A stretch of DNA of 64,000 nt from Sipunculus nudus. Taxonomy: Eukaryota > Annelida > Sipuncula > Golfingiida > Sipunculidae. The DNA lies in contig CM049312.1 of assembly GCA_026874595.1 (NCBI GenBank), positions 29,497,456 to 29,561,455 on the forward strand, written 5' to 3'. Made by a program: the position numbers and the translations under genes. Under the pieces are notes generated by a model, which saw only the letters and a list, made by a program, of their open reading frames with translations, was not told the origin of the DNA and ran no database searches. This document shows, piece after piece, positions 13,871-25,800 of the stretch; positions within the stretch are counted from its first letter, which is position 1, and every line of letters begins with the position of its first letter.

Positions 13871-14489
13871 ACAGAAATTAAAACAACAAAACATTCAAAA
13901 TGGCAAACCCTGACAGCATTGATTTGACTAGACTAGCTGGCACAAGGAGCCAACAAAGACACTCCAATCAGCAGGCTATGGGGTGACAATATATTGATAT
14001 ATCAATCACACAGAGGTGATACCAGCTATTATAAGTGACCTCTCACATTCCTATTCTGTGACCTGTCATGCTAGCCTAGGACAAGCTATGACAATTCTTC
14101 CTGTCAAAACTATTTAATGGTTTTAAGCTAAGTCTATCAACACCTGTGTTCATCTTTTTATCCAAAAGAATAATGGAAGAGAAAAACCTTGGTAACACAG
14201 TGTACATAGGTAGTTCTTGTGAAATATTCTTTTCAGTGAATTTGTTTTCACATGCAAAGTAATAAATTCACCATGAAGAATTTGGGCACTGTTCAGTTAT
14301 GCTGGACATAACACCTAAATTGCTTCTGTTTCTTGCATCAAAAACCACCATGTTTTTATACTAAGAATTCAGCCAAGGGTGTACACAGAATAGAGAAGTA
14401 TTGCAATGTGTTGTAATATCAAGCTCCACACAGATAGAAATCTCTGAATCCATGTCAGTCTGATGATGTACTCTTGCCACAAGTAATTT
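13871..14489. other. Intergenic, nothing recognised
   Basis: Between the minisatellite and the first 0.7-kb hAT-like element. No open frame or repeat stands out. Confidence 0.6.
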
Positions 14490-15204
14490 ATAATAGTTAC
14501 GCTCCCGAGGCAGCGGAAATCTTGCGCTTCTAAAGAAGCAACTGATTTTCACGCTTCCAGCTTTGACCGTTTATGATATATTTAGACACCAGATGGCGGT
14601 TTGTTGTTCACTGAAATAAACGTGCGTACAATGTGACAAGCAGCCAATCAGATGCCAATAAACAAACACTCGACAGGCATCCTGGCTCCGCCCATTGCCG
14701 CGCTTCAAGCGCCGTTTGATGAGTTTCCGGTCGAATTTAAATTACTCCCTCTGCATTCTTGCATCATCGACCGATTCGATTATGACATTATGACTGTGTT
14801 AGCGTAGCCATGTATCTGTTGTCTGCAGAACTGAAACCAGCAAGCGAGGTGTGCACGCAGCCTTTGTTGTTACGTTTCGTTTGAATTACAGCTCACCGGC
14901 CGAGCATCCTATGTGCCCAAGGCCCTAAGCAAACCACGTCAGGGGCAATTCTCTCTGAGCCTGTGGCCTGTTTAGACGGTTACGCTGGGGGATGAGCTGT
15001 CACTCAAAAAGAAATGAATATGATTGGCTCCGTGTATTCCTCGCTTGGCTTTGTCTTCCAGCACAAAGTTTCATCTGATTGGACAAAAATACAGTGCTCC
15101 CCTCTGGTGTTGCAAAGCAGGATACGAGGTCATAACAAACAGCGCCTTACGATATAGGAAGTAGCCCTACAGGTAAAGCGCTGTGTAAAGAGCGTAATAA
15201 TAGT
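14490..15204 (+). mobile_element. 0.7-kb hAT-like non-autonomous element, copy 1
   Basis: The body at 14498-15196 (699 bp) has short terminal inverted repeats TACGCTC/GAGCGTA. Flanks ATAATAGT at 14490-14497 and 15197-15204 are identical 8-mers, the hAT signature. It is more GC-rich than its surroundings, holds no long open frame and has two relatives in the window. It is probably recent because the duplication is intact. Confidence 0.85.
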
Positions 15205-15561
15205 AAACATAACCACTACATGACCTACACAATCTGATAATATTATTTGGAGGCAATGTTATCAACTAAACAAATTTAACCTTGAATTCCTTACTCCAGG
15301 TCTCAGACCATGCACGCAACACAAATAGACCACACAGGTACCATCTTTTGGTGACAACTGATGCCATATGACCATGTGTTTGGGTTTGTTAGATTAACTA
15401 AGAAACATTGTATGTGTTTTTTTTTTAATGGAAGAAACCTATTTTAACCTTAATTGTGAAATTCCTATCAATTCTGGCGTGTGTCTTAATCGATTCCTTT
15501 AAATAAATCTACAATGGGGTCTCACTGGACCTGGACAATGCAGACAACCAAAGAAACAAAA

Positions 15562-15631
<70 letters not shown>

Positions 15632-18600
15632 TATGCTTGTCAAAAAGGTCTTTTACAAATCTATGACCTTGACCTTCTTGTACGAATTTAAGCTGTTCTG
15701 TCTACTTGTATACAGTACTGAATAACTGATGGGGATTAGAGGGCGTATCAATATAATAATAATATATTTATTCACAAAATGACAAATGCAATATTAGAGA
15801 AGTATGTACGAGGGAATTATGATCCATCTTTACATATAGACCTATCAACAAATGCATTTTTCCCTCATTCTTTTCTTAAATCAGACGTCCAAACACTGCA
15901 GACACAAGAACAGTGCAGTAGCCAGTATTTCCGCCCAGTGGTGTAACTGTGCAGGGCCACTTTCTCACCATTTCACCTTATCTCTCTGTGGCTGGCTGGT
16001 CAGCCTTCCCAGAATTTCTGCAAGCACAACTGAGCCCGTGTTACAACCAAATATTATCTGATTTTCAGACTAGATTCACCCCCATACACTACAGGGAAAG
16101 TGCATTCAACAAACACTAAAAGGGTGTACCCACAGTAAGCATGGAGCATGCTGCAGTGTAAATAAAGAAATGCATGTTCTATAGTTTATGAAACAATTTT
16201 GTATTTTAATAGTATCAATATGCTGTTTCATTGGTGATGCACTCTGAAGCCTCTAATAAACAAGATTTTAAAACCTCAAAACCTTCCCAGGAGAAGACCA
16301 CCATCAAAGCCTGCCCCTACAGCAGGTTTTTATGGATGCAAATAAATCAACTGTTAATTACAGTTATGAGTCTTAATAAATGACTGTGAACACACTGACT
16401 GTATATATACCAATCTGCAGGTTTGGCAAGTTATTTTTTACACTGATATTAACTACATCACCAATTACGGCAATTAGCGTTAATTAAAGTCATGTGAAAG
16501 ACAGGTTTTTCACAACCATGAGGGGTACCCAGGCAAGACACTTGAACAGTAAATTTTAAAAGATTTTCACAAAAATCAATCAAATATCTGGTATGAGAAA
16601 TTATCTCGGCAACACCACCAAGAAGTCTGCTGATCGTCGACCTCATTAAATATATGCAGATTTCTCTGAGAATCAAACTCAAGATTGTTAACTTTTCACA
16701 GCAAATGTCAGTAAAAACCATCAGGTACAGGGCGAGTTGTCATGGTGACATCAAAGTTTACTGCAGAAATAGACACTGTCCACATAATTTGACAGGAGAG
16801 AAATTTAAGACAGGAAGATAAATAAGGTGTGACAGAGATAAGCATACCATGGTCAGTGGTTGTGAAATAATGCAGTCCCTGGTCATTCACAGTAACCCAA
16901 AATCACTCTTCAAACATCAATAGACAATAGTATAATAGACATTGTCCTTTTCCAGTTGTTCTATAAAGGGCACTACCCATAATATCCGATGGCAACAATG
17001 ATACTGGGTTTGCTTGTTATGTAATCAGCACTCCAAAGTGAAGTTACCTGTACACCTATCACTTGTGACATCTAGGGTATGCACCTCACTATGGCTTCAG
17101 TATTGTTACATGCCAGTTTGCAGATTCCCATTCTGCTGAATCCCAGAATACCGAGTCCAGTTTGCTGAGTCCCAGAGAGCCAAATGTTAACTTTTTAATA
17201 TGAAATTGTCTGTTAATTTGATATATATATTCATGTTTAATGGAAAGTTTTTAAATGAAGTAATTTATTCTGACATTAGCTGATTTTTACCTATGCTAAC
17301 TTGTCCTTTCTATGCACACAGCATTAATAAATACATAATAAATGCATGTTAGATAAGGAATAAAATTAAGTCTTTTAAGGACATTTTACCCTGTGTCAGT
17401 ACAAGAGGGAATAAATAACAGAATGAATCCTTTGTAAAAAGACCACTCATGGGGCTGGCCAAAAATGGTCTAATTCATTGAAATTCACACAGGATCTAAA
17501 GAGACAGATCAGTTGTAATAACATGAAAGCACTGGTTCACTCAAGGGTTGTCTTTCAGACAGGTTCCACTGTACATAATTAATGGTACAGCTGAAAGGTC
17601 TCCCTGTTATTAGATTGGTCTGTACTCTGTATTGATTTACACAGATTTTTCCCAATAAACCAGACACTATAAAACATTGTAAACTCAGTAAATTTTAATA
17701 ATCGACAAGCATGTTCAGCCTGCTATACCTTTTATTTTGGACTCCTTATCCATCACAACACAAAACCCTTATTTAACAGCGAGGCCTACGTATTCAAGCA
17801 GCCCTCATCATCACACAGATGCAGTGGAGGATAACATTGTATACACCATGTGCTTAAGCTAGCCCTCATGCATGCAAAACTGTCACAATAAACCTGCTGT
17901 CACAAGGTCATCCCTGGTAAGCAGCTGTACTATGTGACAAAGGGTCTACCCTTAGGCAGCTGTCATAATGGGCAAAGTACACACAATGTAACACACGTGC
18001 ATTTCAGTGTAAATTAAATAAGAAAGACTATAGGGCATTGCTTTTCAAGAGGTGTTCTAATAACTGCACGGCTTTGCTCTTTTCATGTTTATATTACATG
18101 TTCATATTGTCTCTTATTGCCTGCATGCACAACCTATTTTGGTCAAATATTATATATATATACAAGTTAACTTATCTTAAAGTGTTGTCTATCACTGTCA
18201 AGTACGGATAGAGCCCATTACCATTTGGGCATTAGGACAAAAAGACTAGATTGAAGACAAGAACAACATATTTCACTGCTGAAAAAATAATAAGTATTAG
18301 GTTTGCAAATTGTAGAATTTGTTTAATTTCTTGTGTTGATGTTAATTAGGAAAACATAACTTTTTTTTCAGTTGTGTGTATTTTGTTCACGTGAAGTCTG
18401 TTAAAAATGTTTTGGTTTCTTTGTATATTATTTATCACAATATCAGTCGTTAAACCGTTACATTTAATTAATTAGTAATGACCACTAATAATGTGAGTGT
18501 GTTGTGTTCGTGGCATTTGCTTCACCGGCACGTAAAAGGGAAACTGTACAAATAAGACACAAATTTGCCATATCGGATTCAAGAAAACACCTGATAGACT

Positions 18601-18969
18601 GTGTGAAGTCAAGCAAATCGTGATCCCCAAATTTATAAAACAAAATATACTTACCACTCAACGTATTCAGGCATGGTGGCTTTACACACCTCGAAACTGC
18701 AGCAAAATTGTCTATACGGTTTATATTTTCTTATTTACAAACAGGGAGAAAGATCCTGGTATTACTGCGGTGCTTGTTTGCGTTGACAGACATCCCTTTG
18801 CAGCCCTGGCCGTGTTCAGCAGCTGGCTGGAGCCATATTGCTTCGGTGACAAAAAAAGTATCTCCCGAGCTGGCGACAGTGTCACGAATTCTATGACAGT
18901 CAGAGCTCTCAGCTCAAGCTTGCATGCACCATTCTCTGCAGCTATGTTCTGGCAACCCTCCACACAGTA
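15205..18969. other. HNF1 upstream region
   Basis: Contains a (TA)n microsatellite at 15564-15627 and otherwise AT-rich unique-looking sequence. Frames of up to 116 codons near 18620-18970 exist on both strands but show no family resemblance. Distal regulatory elements may lie here; none can be named. Confidence 0.5.
15564..15627. repeat. (TA)n microsatellite
   Basis: About 32 uninterrupted TA units, likely length-variable. Confidence 0.98.
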
Positions 18970-19365
18970 AATTAATAAAGAAATTCCTTCTTTCAGGGTA
19001 AATATTTTGGTCTTCTAACACTTTGTATATCGGCGACCACTGCGCACACAGGGCGGAAGTCAGTGAGCTAAAAATATAGTTCCGGAGGTGGCGCTGTGAG
19101 CATTTATTATTCACTTCTGTTGATTAGAAATTCATATTTCTCTTAAATTTGGTGTGAAATTGGTTTATATGACATGGTGGGCTTAAATTTCAGCGTTTTA
19201 GAAATTTTCGCACGTACGGGTCACCGAGAGGTGAGATTGACAAAAGCGAATGAATACCAAATGTGGAATGTAAATAAACAGTGTTGATTTCGCGCACATG
19301 ATCAGCTGGGGGCTGTCACACACAAGGCCCGGGAGATTTTAACGGTGGTCAGCGGGAATGCGGTC
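18970..19365 (+). promoter_or_regulatory. Probable HNF1 proximal promoter and 5' UTR
   Basis: Upstream of the start codon, base composition becomes locally GC-richer and CpG-bearing (around 19200-19370) compared with the surrounding AT-rich sequence. A TGTAAATAAACA element at 19269-19280 fits the forkhead (FOXA-type) consensus. No TATA box can be assigned with confidence, and the transcription start is not visible. The call is positional inference. Confidence 0.4.
19269..19280. promoter_or_regulatory. Candidate forkhead (FOXA-type) binding site
   Basis: TGTAAATAAACA lies 86 bp upstream of the HNF1 ATG. It contains overlapping RYAAAYA matches. FOXA and HNF1 regulate each other in vertebrate endoderm networks. 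Such sites also occur by chance in AT-rich DNA, so function is unproven. Confidence 0.3.
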
Positions 19366-19456
19366 ATGGCGGGGATTTTATCTAATCAACAGTTACAGCT
19401 CATTTCAGGGCTGTATCAGTCTGGAATCAGCAAAGAAGAACTTTTATCAGCGATAG
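19358..19456 (+). other. Overlapping upstream ORF on the HNF1 leader
   Basis: An ATG 8 nt upstream of the HNF1 start, in another frame and with G at -3, opens a 32-codon reading frame that stops inside exon 1 at 19456. A second short upstream frame at 19298-19342 (14 codons, ATG ATC AGC TGG to TAA) lies further 5'. Either could damp HNF1 translation if the transcript starts upstream of it. Confidence 0.4.
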
Positions 19457-19856
19457 AAAAATTCCCGTGGCAGCAAGGTGACGAAAGCGCAGAAAAATCA
19501 GTAAAAGAATGGAATAATTTTACTCCTCATGAAAAATGCAAACCAGAGGAAAACCAAGGCAAAGGTGACGTCCATGGAAACGCTCAAAATAATAATAACG
19601 TGACGATTTCTAAAGAATCCAGTTTTGTGCAATATGCAGGTAGCAAAAATTCCAACTTGGCACAAGTGACTGATATTCCCATGTCTATGCTGAACTCTCA
19701 AGCTGAAGATAAAAAGGCAACAGAATTGTATATTACTGTAAACCAAGACGACGTTTTTGCTCCAAGTTCTGCAGAAGACCTCGTTGGAGACTTTCCCATG
19801 GAACTGAACATGACAGGAGCTAAGCCGGGCGCATCACTGGTTGAGCGGTTAATGAG
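19366..19856 (+). CDS. HNF1: HNF1 exon 1 (dimerization domain)
   Basis: Encodes residues 1-163 plus two bases of codon 164. The first 32 residues are the HNF1 dimerization helix pair. Residues about 35-150 are a polar, low-complexity linker rich in N, S, E and K that I do not recognise. The donor at 19857 (GTTTGT) leaves phase 2 and gives VERLM-R-EDPW across the junction, matching VETLL-Q-EDPW in human HNF1A. Without splicing, the frame stops at 19918-19920. The ATG has G at -3 and G at +4. Confidence 0.93.
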
Positions 19857-22800
19857 GTTTGTATTAAGTAATAATCTACATGCATCCCTCCTGGGGAAGT
19901 TACTTATTGATGATGCTTAGGTTGTAATTCAGTTATAAACTCCCGTTAAAATTTAGCAGATGGTCTATGGGTGTTTAATAGTTAATGATTGGGTGATCTT
20001 TACGACGGGGCCCTGCTCAGTTATTAAGTGAATTCCAAACTCATCGGGAGGTGTATACTTTGTATACATTTAAAAAACCCTCAAGACCAAGGTGCAATAT
20101 GGCTGCCTTAACCCTTGAGTGGCCACTCCCTTGGCCTTAGATTAATCTATAACTACATAAAAAATATTTAACTTAATATATATTTTCTAACTGTAATATG
20201 ATAATATTTTTTTCATTTTTAGAGTGAAGTGTTGTATAAACAGTATGACTGAGTTCTTAATAATTTACAAATTTTATTCACAATATGGATAGAATTCCAA
20301 TATGGCTCCTGCTCCCATATATTGGTGCCAGGCTGTACTTCGATCTTTCTGTATTTGCTCACTGATAAGAGCTTTGATAAGGCATGATTAATCCAGTCCA
20401 CTGAGCACAGAACAAGCACAGGTAAGATAAGCATATATTGACCCAGTCTTGCTCAAGGGCTGTGATATATGAATATTCATAAGACCTGTTCAGGTTAGCC
20501 AATAACAGACCTAATTGACTGCTTGGCTTTTAGTGTCTGATCTTGACCTCTGGTATATATAACCCACCATATGTTGGAATTGTTTGTCTTGTACATTTAT
20601 TTATTGTTACAGGGTAATCATTAAGAACAAAGAGGTTTGCCAGTTTTAAGTGCATCAACTACACATGCAGTTTGTCTTGCAATGTAGGACAGTTGTTTCA
20701 TATTGTACTTGCCAGAGAGATTAAGAATATCTTAGTACCTGATTTAAGGGTATTTTTTTATATTCCTCATATAATCAGAGATTAGGAAAATGTATTGCAT
20801 ATTTTTTTTAAGTAATAACTCTAACCCGATAAAAACAATAAATAGTAAATATAATTTTATGAATATAAGTTAGTCTGTGCTGCACTGCTTACTAATAAAA
20901 ATGTAAATAATAGAAGAGTATAAATAATACAACATGACCTGTTTAATGATAATCAGAAACATATTAACGCCTACCAAGGTAATTTATAGCTATCAAGATA
21001 AAGTGACACTTTTGAAATGTTCTGTCATCTAGGATCAATTATTAACACATTATATTTTATATCTCAGGTATAATTTATTATGTAAACACAGAATAAATTA
21101 CAAACTGAACAATAGATACTGCCCTGAAAATGATATGTGCCTCTGTATTGATAGAGATACTCCGCAATACTTGAAGTCAAGGGTGTCAAAAGAGTGGGGA
21201 TGGGGATATATTTAAACCCCCAACCCCACATTTAAGGAGGGGGAAATGGTCAGTGTAATCATCTCCCCCCCCCCCCCATTCCCTTGAGAGAATAATACTT
21301 CTATCTTTAAAATGAAATATATGAATAATTAAAATGATAGACATGGTTCTATTTATGAGTTTCATACTATGAATAATTATATATCTAAACCTGTTTAAGC
21401 ATACTTAATTTTTGTATTTTTGGGCGAATGCCCATTTGTCTGCAAGTCATCCTCCTCCGACACTGAGAGATAAATTTATGCTACTGCTTGGAGTTTTTCT
21501 CACCAAAAATCAAGTTGCAAAAGAAGAGAACAAATTTAAAATCTGAATACAAAGGCATATGTAAAATGTTACTTCCTTGAGAGTTGCAACTGAAGGTGTG
21601 TTTGGTTTTCATAAAGAGCCCCAATGTGAGGATCATTTACAAATACTTTTAACCTTCAGAAATTCCTTAACAATTGCACTGTTTTATAAAAGTAAATTTA
21701 GTGCTTAATATAGAGCCTGGCTCCAAAGGCAACACTCTGTGTATTAAATTTCCATCCCTCCTTTTATTCTCACTTGTTTGCTCATACACAGCACAGTAAT
21801 GTAAGCATCAAAGTTGAATGCATGAAGTGCTACAAAAATTTGACTTTTAGGAGTTGAAAAAATGAAACTTAAGGGTGTCTATGACAAGCCTGACTATTTC
21901 TCTGTATTAAATTAAAATTTACAGTGGAAATTAAAAAAAATAAAACCTTCCTGTTAAAATTGAAGTTTTGTATGTGTTCTTCTTAAACATAACAGAAAGA
22001 ATATATTTGAAAAGAGTTTTCTTAAATAGAAGGGATTTAAATTTTTTTAATTATTTCTCAACAAGCAAATGTCATCTGTGGTTTAAAATGATGCATATAT
22101 ATATATATATATATATATATTCCTGACAGTATAAATTTCAAAATTGTCCTTCAGATTTTTTTAAATATCATTTTAACAGATTTAAATCTAAATCATTTAG
22201 GAAGTGCCTGATTTTGAAATGAAAATTTGATGTTTTAGCAAATTAACTTAACACTATATTCAAAACATATTTCCTGTGATGGTTTTGAAATTCTCCTTTA
22301 ACAGGTATATAGACAAAATTTCGAGGGATGTTTGACATATACTCTCTGAGAAATTAACCATCATCTTCTGAGTTTAAAATGAACAAACACCAAACTTTTT
22401 AATTTTTAATAAAAGTTTTATTTTACATGCAGTTTCCACTATAATTTTTTTTTATTTTTTTAAGCTTGTCATTTTGTCTTTAAAACTCTCAATTCAAGTA
22501 GTTTCTGACAGTTCAGATGGTTGATGAGTATTAGGACCTGTTATGTTTTAGTTTGCAAATAAGATACACTTTAAGTATATCATGAATTAAGAATTGATAA
22601 TAAGAATGAATGGATGATAATAATTAAGTTTTGCTAATTATAAAAATTGTAAATTCTTTACCTGTAAAAAAGTTAATGAAGAGTACTTAATTAGATTATT
22701 TATTTGATACATGCCTCATTATATGCCTAATAATGAAGAAAACATATTTGATGTATTTTCAAATTTTAAAAAATTTATTACAAAATTGAGCAGTAAAAAT

Positions 22801-25800
22801 TTTGCATAACATGTTTCATAATAGGTAATAATTTGCCCATTAATTAATCTCTAGACTGTATCAGGGTCTAAAAATTGTGCGTCAATTTTTTCCAATTAAT
22901 TCTCCTTGCGCTAGTTCTAGTATCCATGGCTAGCACCTGTGTCCACCCCTCTTCCTCTGTATAACAGCTCTTCTGTTGTTATCAACTGAACATGTAACAA
23001 GCATTCAGGTATAATGCCTATATGGTGTTCAACAGGAATATATTGATAATGTTTGACAGGAATAAAAAAAAAGTGTGCATTGAGGTCATTTTAATGTGTT
23101 GTTTAACTTTTAAGCTTATGTTAGTTCTGAAAACATAAGTCTGTAGACTAGCATTCTAATTTGACCAATAGGTTCTTATTTTACAGTCAAGCCTAAATCT
23201 TTGCTGATATGGCTGTCCTGACTAACACCATGATTTCACTGTGTATAGTTGGTTATCTTAACATTGGCATGAGTGAGGACTTGATATAAGAAAAAACCTG
23301 TACATGTGCAAACCAAAGCTTAAATTCAGTGAAGACCTGTGGCATTACAAGCTTGTATATGATCAAAAATTCATCAAATATGCAAATACCAGTATATGCT
23401 GAGCTGAAGCAGAAATTATTTATGCACCTCATAAATGTTTTTAGAAAGTATGTAAACATACCTTAATGTTAGTCTTTTATTCTAAGTGGCCTGATACTCA
23501 CAAGCAGTGTTTTTTTTCAGAATAATAAAAACATTTGATAATTTGGTCATTAAGATTTTCATTGCCATTTATGATATTCAGCTCCTAAACCTACTGTGAT
23601 ATCTTTTTTATCAAAGATTAAAAATTGTTTCAGCTTATCTTCATACTTTTATAGTACCAATTAAATTTGTGGTTATGTTTTCAGTGACCTACTCAGTTTC
23701 ATGAATAATGAACAAAGCAGTTAATTAAACCAATCAAATGACTAATGTACACTTGTGCTACATGGATGTCTGGTGCAATTTTTAGATCAACCGTTTCGCA
23801 TCAATTGGGGCCTGGACAGCTGAGTGGTAAAATGCTCAGCCTTCTCTGCTGGCAACCCTGGTTAAATCCCAGGTGCTGCCAAGAGAGTGGGTTGTAGTGG
23901 CCCATCCAAGGTTGGTGGTTCTCTCCAGGTTCTCCGGCTTCATTCACATCTCTGACTATGATCTTCAACTCTATCAGTATCTTCTATTTACTTGGTTGTA
24001 CCAAGATGCTCTTGCTGTAAGTGCAAAGTTCAACAAAACAGTGTTAAAGTTTACTAAGAATGGTTTCTACTCTCTCATTCATCAAGTCCAGCTAACATGC
24101 AACAATATAATACTAGCAGTCATTATAAAAACATTTTTTTTTGTTACTGGTAAACTGAAATGGATTTCCTGAAGAACATCCAAATTATTCCTGCTTAAAC
24201 TGTCTGTAATTTATGTGAAGAAATTTACTGGTAGTTTGTATTGTTAGCATGCTTTCAGTTAGGTTAGTGGATTTCTTGATTTGAAAGAATATGAAAATTT
24301 GATTTCATTATACCAAACTGAACGTATCTATATATGGTTGCAGGACTAGGGTCATTTTTAGTGAACCTGTGAGCTTATGTTATGGTGTGGCGTCGTGCGT
24401 CGTCTGTCTTGCGTCGTGCTTCGTCTGTACGTTAACCATAGCTATCCAAAACAGCAGAAGCTAGCATCACCAAATTTTTTGCAAATTATCAGTCATCTAA
24501 AAACTATTCCGGATTTTGTTTATTTTGTTTTCTAACTGCATTTTCTTAGATTTTATAGGGAAAAAGCTAAAAAAAGCTTTAAAAATCTTCTTCTCCGAAA
24601 CTGTCCAGCCAAAATGTCCCATATTTCACAGAAATGATCCCTGGAACAATTTCTTTCAAGTTTTTTCAAATGGTTTCAGTTCAGAGATTTTTGGCAAAGT
24701 TACAGGAGGTTGAACTTAGTCATCTGTCCAAAAAAGCACACTTAAATTTCAATCTCAGAAAGGGCTAGAGCTATCATTACCAAATTTTATGTCACATATG
24801 TCATATCTGAAATTGAGGTATTGGTGGCGCCACCTACATTGATGTGTTTTTTACAAGCGAAAATGTAATTTTAAACTATTCTAGCTTATACACTGATTTA
24901 TGATGAAACTGTTAAGCTGATTGGTTTAAACTTTACAAGAATTATTATATGGTAGGGTTCTGCCAGTTTTATAAGAATAGATTGGGTAAATACAGCTTTA
25001 AAAAAGCATTGTAGCCAATTGAACAAGGCTTTCTGTGTTTGAAAACAGATTTGACAACATGCTGAGTTTCAGCAGCCAAGTCAAGAGATCACTCAGTACA
25101 AACAGGTGGGGTCCAGACATCACCATGGAAATTGACCTGGCTCTGGCGGTTGTCTAGACAATCTGTCTAGACGTCTAGACACAGCGTCTAGACATCTAGA
25201 CACAATGTCTAGATGCAGAATTTCCAGATTATTGGAACTATATCTTTCAACTGTTTGAAAAAACTTGGTTTGCATTTTTAGCGAATCAGGTTTATCATCA
25301 GGTCTCATGTGAACTGCTGCGCCCCTGTTATTGGTTGACCTCTGACCTTTCCTCGCTGCCCAGCGTCCATTTGTGCATCTGTTTCCACACATAAACCCAC
25401 ATATCTCCAGAACCGTTTGACTGATCAGGCTAAAAATTTTGCACAAATGTAGCCCTTTGATAGCTTTATAACATACATTAAAAATGGTGGCGCCACCTGC
25501 AACCATTTTGCACAGGGTCAATCTGTTCATCTGCCTTGGGATAAAATCACTCTTATCTCTGAATTGGTTAGACTTATCCACCTTAAATTTTGCATGCTTA
25601 TACCTCCTGGACAGCTTTCTTGATTTTATGACAGGTGGCGCCACCTACATTCAGGTTTATTCTGCAGACATCCAAGCTCATATCTCGGGAACCATTTGAC
25701 TGATGGGGCCAAAATTTTGCATGTGTATAGATCTCAAACAGCTCTTCATCATAGGCAGAACTGGTGGCGCCACCTGCAACCATTTATGCACAGCATCCAT

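Noticed and set aside
12792-13872. Overlapping minus-strand open frames of 294, 311, 145 and 82 codons with repetitive peptides
   Set aside because: They are translations of a 40-bp tandem repeat lacking stops. Several frames are open at once and give the same words shifted in register, as expected when the unit is not a multiple of 3.
16458-16721. 87-codon minus-strand frame
   Set aside because: No recognisable motif and no convincing flanking splice sites.
18620-18970. 116-codon plus-strand frame and 80-codon minus-strand frame just upstream of HNF1
   Set aside because: No family resemblance and both strands open over the same bases. A divergent non-coding transcript is conceivable but unsupported.
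19345-19365. Possible seven-codon N-terminal extension of HNF1 from GTG
   Set aside because: GTG is a poor eukaryotic start. The ATG at 19366 has a good context and gives the family-typical N-terminus.
19857-19920. Read-through of exon 1 into a 19-residue tail
   Set aside because: Splicing at 19857 restores the conserved EDPW junction; the tail is intron sequence, although an intron-retained short form cannot be excluded.
25120-25644. 174-codon minus-strand frame
   Set aside because: It lies wholly in the Helitron-like repeat and recurs in decayed form in other copies; no protein family resemblance.
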